Assembly: GCA_021205645.1 (NCBI GenBank)
Contig: JAJPXE010000059.1
Coordinates: 1-41,194 of the forward strand
Source of the DNA: Candidatus Gastranaerophilales bacterium
Lineage (GTDB): Bacteria > Cyanobacteriota > Vampirovibrionia > Gastranaerophilales > Gastranaerophilaceae
Direction of reading: 5' to 3'
DNA length: 41,194 nt
Of the stretch, positions 36,601-39,600 are shown piece by piece; position 1 is the first letter of the stretch; each line of letters begins with the position of its first letter. Under the pieces are notes generated by a model. It was not told the DNA's origin. It saw nothing but the letters and a program-made list of their open reading frames with translations, and searched no databases. A program made the translations under genes and the position numbers.

Positions 36601-39600
36601 CAATAAGCGGTACAAGCAAATCACATGCACTAATTAGAAATAACCGGTCTAACGAATATGCGGGTGCAATATATAATGCGGGAACATTCACCGCTAAATA
36701 TGTAGATTTTGGTGCAACAGCAAGCAGTACTAACGGTTCTTATTCAAATGTATCAAATATCGGCGGTGCTGTATACAGTACGGGTAAAGTAACGTTAACA
36801 AGTTCAAGTTTCACGGAAAATATCGCAGGTTTATACGGCGGTGCAATTTATTCTACAGGTACATTGACATCAACATCCACAACATATACCGGCAATACTG
36901 CCGCAAGCGGCGGTGCTATATATCAGGCAATAGCAGACGGTGCAGCCGCAACATTTAAGTTCTCTAAATCGACATTCACATCAAACATTGCACAATCGGA
37001 TGAATCGGATGCATTAGGCGGAGCTGTTTATACAGAGTCATATCTTACAGATAGTAAATCATCATATACAAGCAACAGTGCAACAGGAGGAGATGAAACT
37101 TCAGGCAGCGGCGGTGCTGTTTATATTAATTCGTTAGCCGATGAAAAGAATAAACTGACCAACAAATTCACATCATCAACATTCTATGGCAACAGTGCAT
37201 CTGATATGGGCGGAGCTGTTTATATTGTAACGAAAGATTTTGCAGGTATATCAGATAATTCCAGAACTAAAGTAACATTCAGCAAAGCGGTGTTTGGAAG
37301 TACTACAAATAAAGGTAATTCCGCAGCTTATGGCGGTGCAATATATAATGAAAGCGGAAATGTCACGTTAAGTTCGGCATCATTTATCTTAAACAGTGCA
37401 ACAGAATCAGGCGGTGCTTTATACAACTATGCAAGCGGTCTTGTCACAATAACCAAGGGCAGTTTCGGCACATCTGACAAGACGGGTACAACAACATACG
37501 GCAACTCCGCAACCTATGGCGGTGCAATTTATAACGAAGGTATAATAACTTCAAAATCAACGACTTATGCGGGCAATACTGCGGTTCAGGGTGGTGCAAT
37601 ATATAATGCAATCAACGGGGAAAGCTCTGTTGATGGTATAATCACTTTGACAGGTGCAACATTTAAATATAACAGTGTTTCCTCAAAGAGCGGTGTTGAT
37701 TTGGAAACACTCGGCGGAGCAATATATAACGCTGCAAGTTTGAGCCTGACAAGTACTACATTTACCGGCAACTATGCAAAAACAGGTAAAGGCGGAGCAA
37801 TATATAATGCTGCTGAAAGTACGGATTTATATACTAAAAAAGTAACCTTTACCGGTAATTATGCACTATACGGTAATGCTATATACAATGACGGGATAAT
37901 CTCTACATTAACAGCTACATTTAAATCAAATATAAATACATCAGCAGGCAGCTATGGCGGAGCTATATACAATAATGCGACCATTTCTGTAATAGAAAGT
38001 TCAACCTTTACTCTGAACCAATCAGCTTATGGCGGAGCAATCTATAACTCAGCAGATGGTACTATAACAAGAATGTATAAAGTAACGGCGGGCAACTCTA
38101 AGAGCAATAAATACCAGAATACAGCTCAGTATGGCGGAGCAATTTATAATGCGGGAACAATCGGAGAGATTGTATCATCAACATTATCACGCAACATAGC
38201 AACCGTATCTGGTGCGGCTATATACAATACAGGTTTGATAGAAAGCATAACTGCAACGGCAATGTCTTATGAAACATCGACTCAAAGCGGCGGTGCAATA
38301 TATAACACAGGTACAATCAGCTATATAGACAGAGCCTCAACATTATCGAACAATAAGACAACAAACGGCAGCGGCGGAGCAATTTATAATGATGGTACAG
38401 AAGATAAACACGCAAGTATGACATTATCCGGAGTAACGATGTCAACCAACACTGCTGCAAACGGCAGCGGCGGTGCTGTTTATAACGGTGTATACGGTGA
38501 GATGTACTTTACGACCGCATTAGAGGGCAGCAAAACATATTATGTAACCTTTAAATCCAATTCTGCGGGATATTATGGCGGAGCTGTATATAATGCCGGA
38601 ATTATGGAATTTGCTTCCGTAACATTTACCTCAAATAAAACAAATTCTACGACAGGCGGCGGCGGTGCGATTTATAACTCCGGTACACTGTCAATAGCAA
38701 GCGCTTCGACATTTACATTGAATACTTCATACAATGGCGGAGCAATCTATAATGCAGCATCAGGAGAGTTGACTTTAGATAATGTTACATTCGGGAACAC
38801 AAAGAGTGCAAAATATGCCAATACCGCAACAAATGATGGCGGCGCAATATATAACGGCGGAACATTAACATTGACAAATTCCGTACTTTCAAGAAATACA
38901 GCAGGCAATAACGGCGGTTTAATATACGGAGCATCATCATCAAAAACAATTCTTTCACAGGAAACAATTTCATATAACACAGCAGGCTCGAGCGGCGGCG
39001 CGGTATACACTCTCGGTAATTTATATTTGAATAAGGATGCAAACGGCAATGAACTGTCATACAGTAATGATTTAATCTTTACATATAACAGTGCTGCAAG
39101 CGGCGGCGCAATTTATGCCGGAACAACGGCAATAATTGATGCAATATATGCAACATTCACATATAATACGGCAACAAACGGCAGTGGCGGTGCTATTGCA
39201 ATATTGAATACTGATAGTGAAGATAAACAAAATATAGAATATTCAATTTTCTCAAATAATACCGCAAGTGCAGCGGATACTGACAGTATGGGTGGTGCAA
39301 TATATAACCTCGGATATTTGACAATTTCATACACCGATTTCACGAACAACTTTGCAGCATTGGGCGGTAATGTTTATAACTCCGGTACTTTGATACTTGC
39401 GGGTGATGTATCATTTACATTTACTGCTGTTAGCAAGACTAAATATACGTATTCGACATTAGGCGGTGCAATCTATAACACCGGTTCAATTGAACAATCA
39501 GGTAATATAGTATTCTCGGGTAACTATGCAACAGAAAGCGGCGGTGCTATTTATAATACAGGTACATTAACATCTGCAAGCGGAGCAAGCATAACATATG

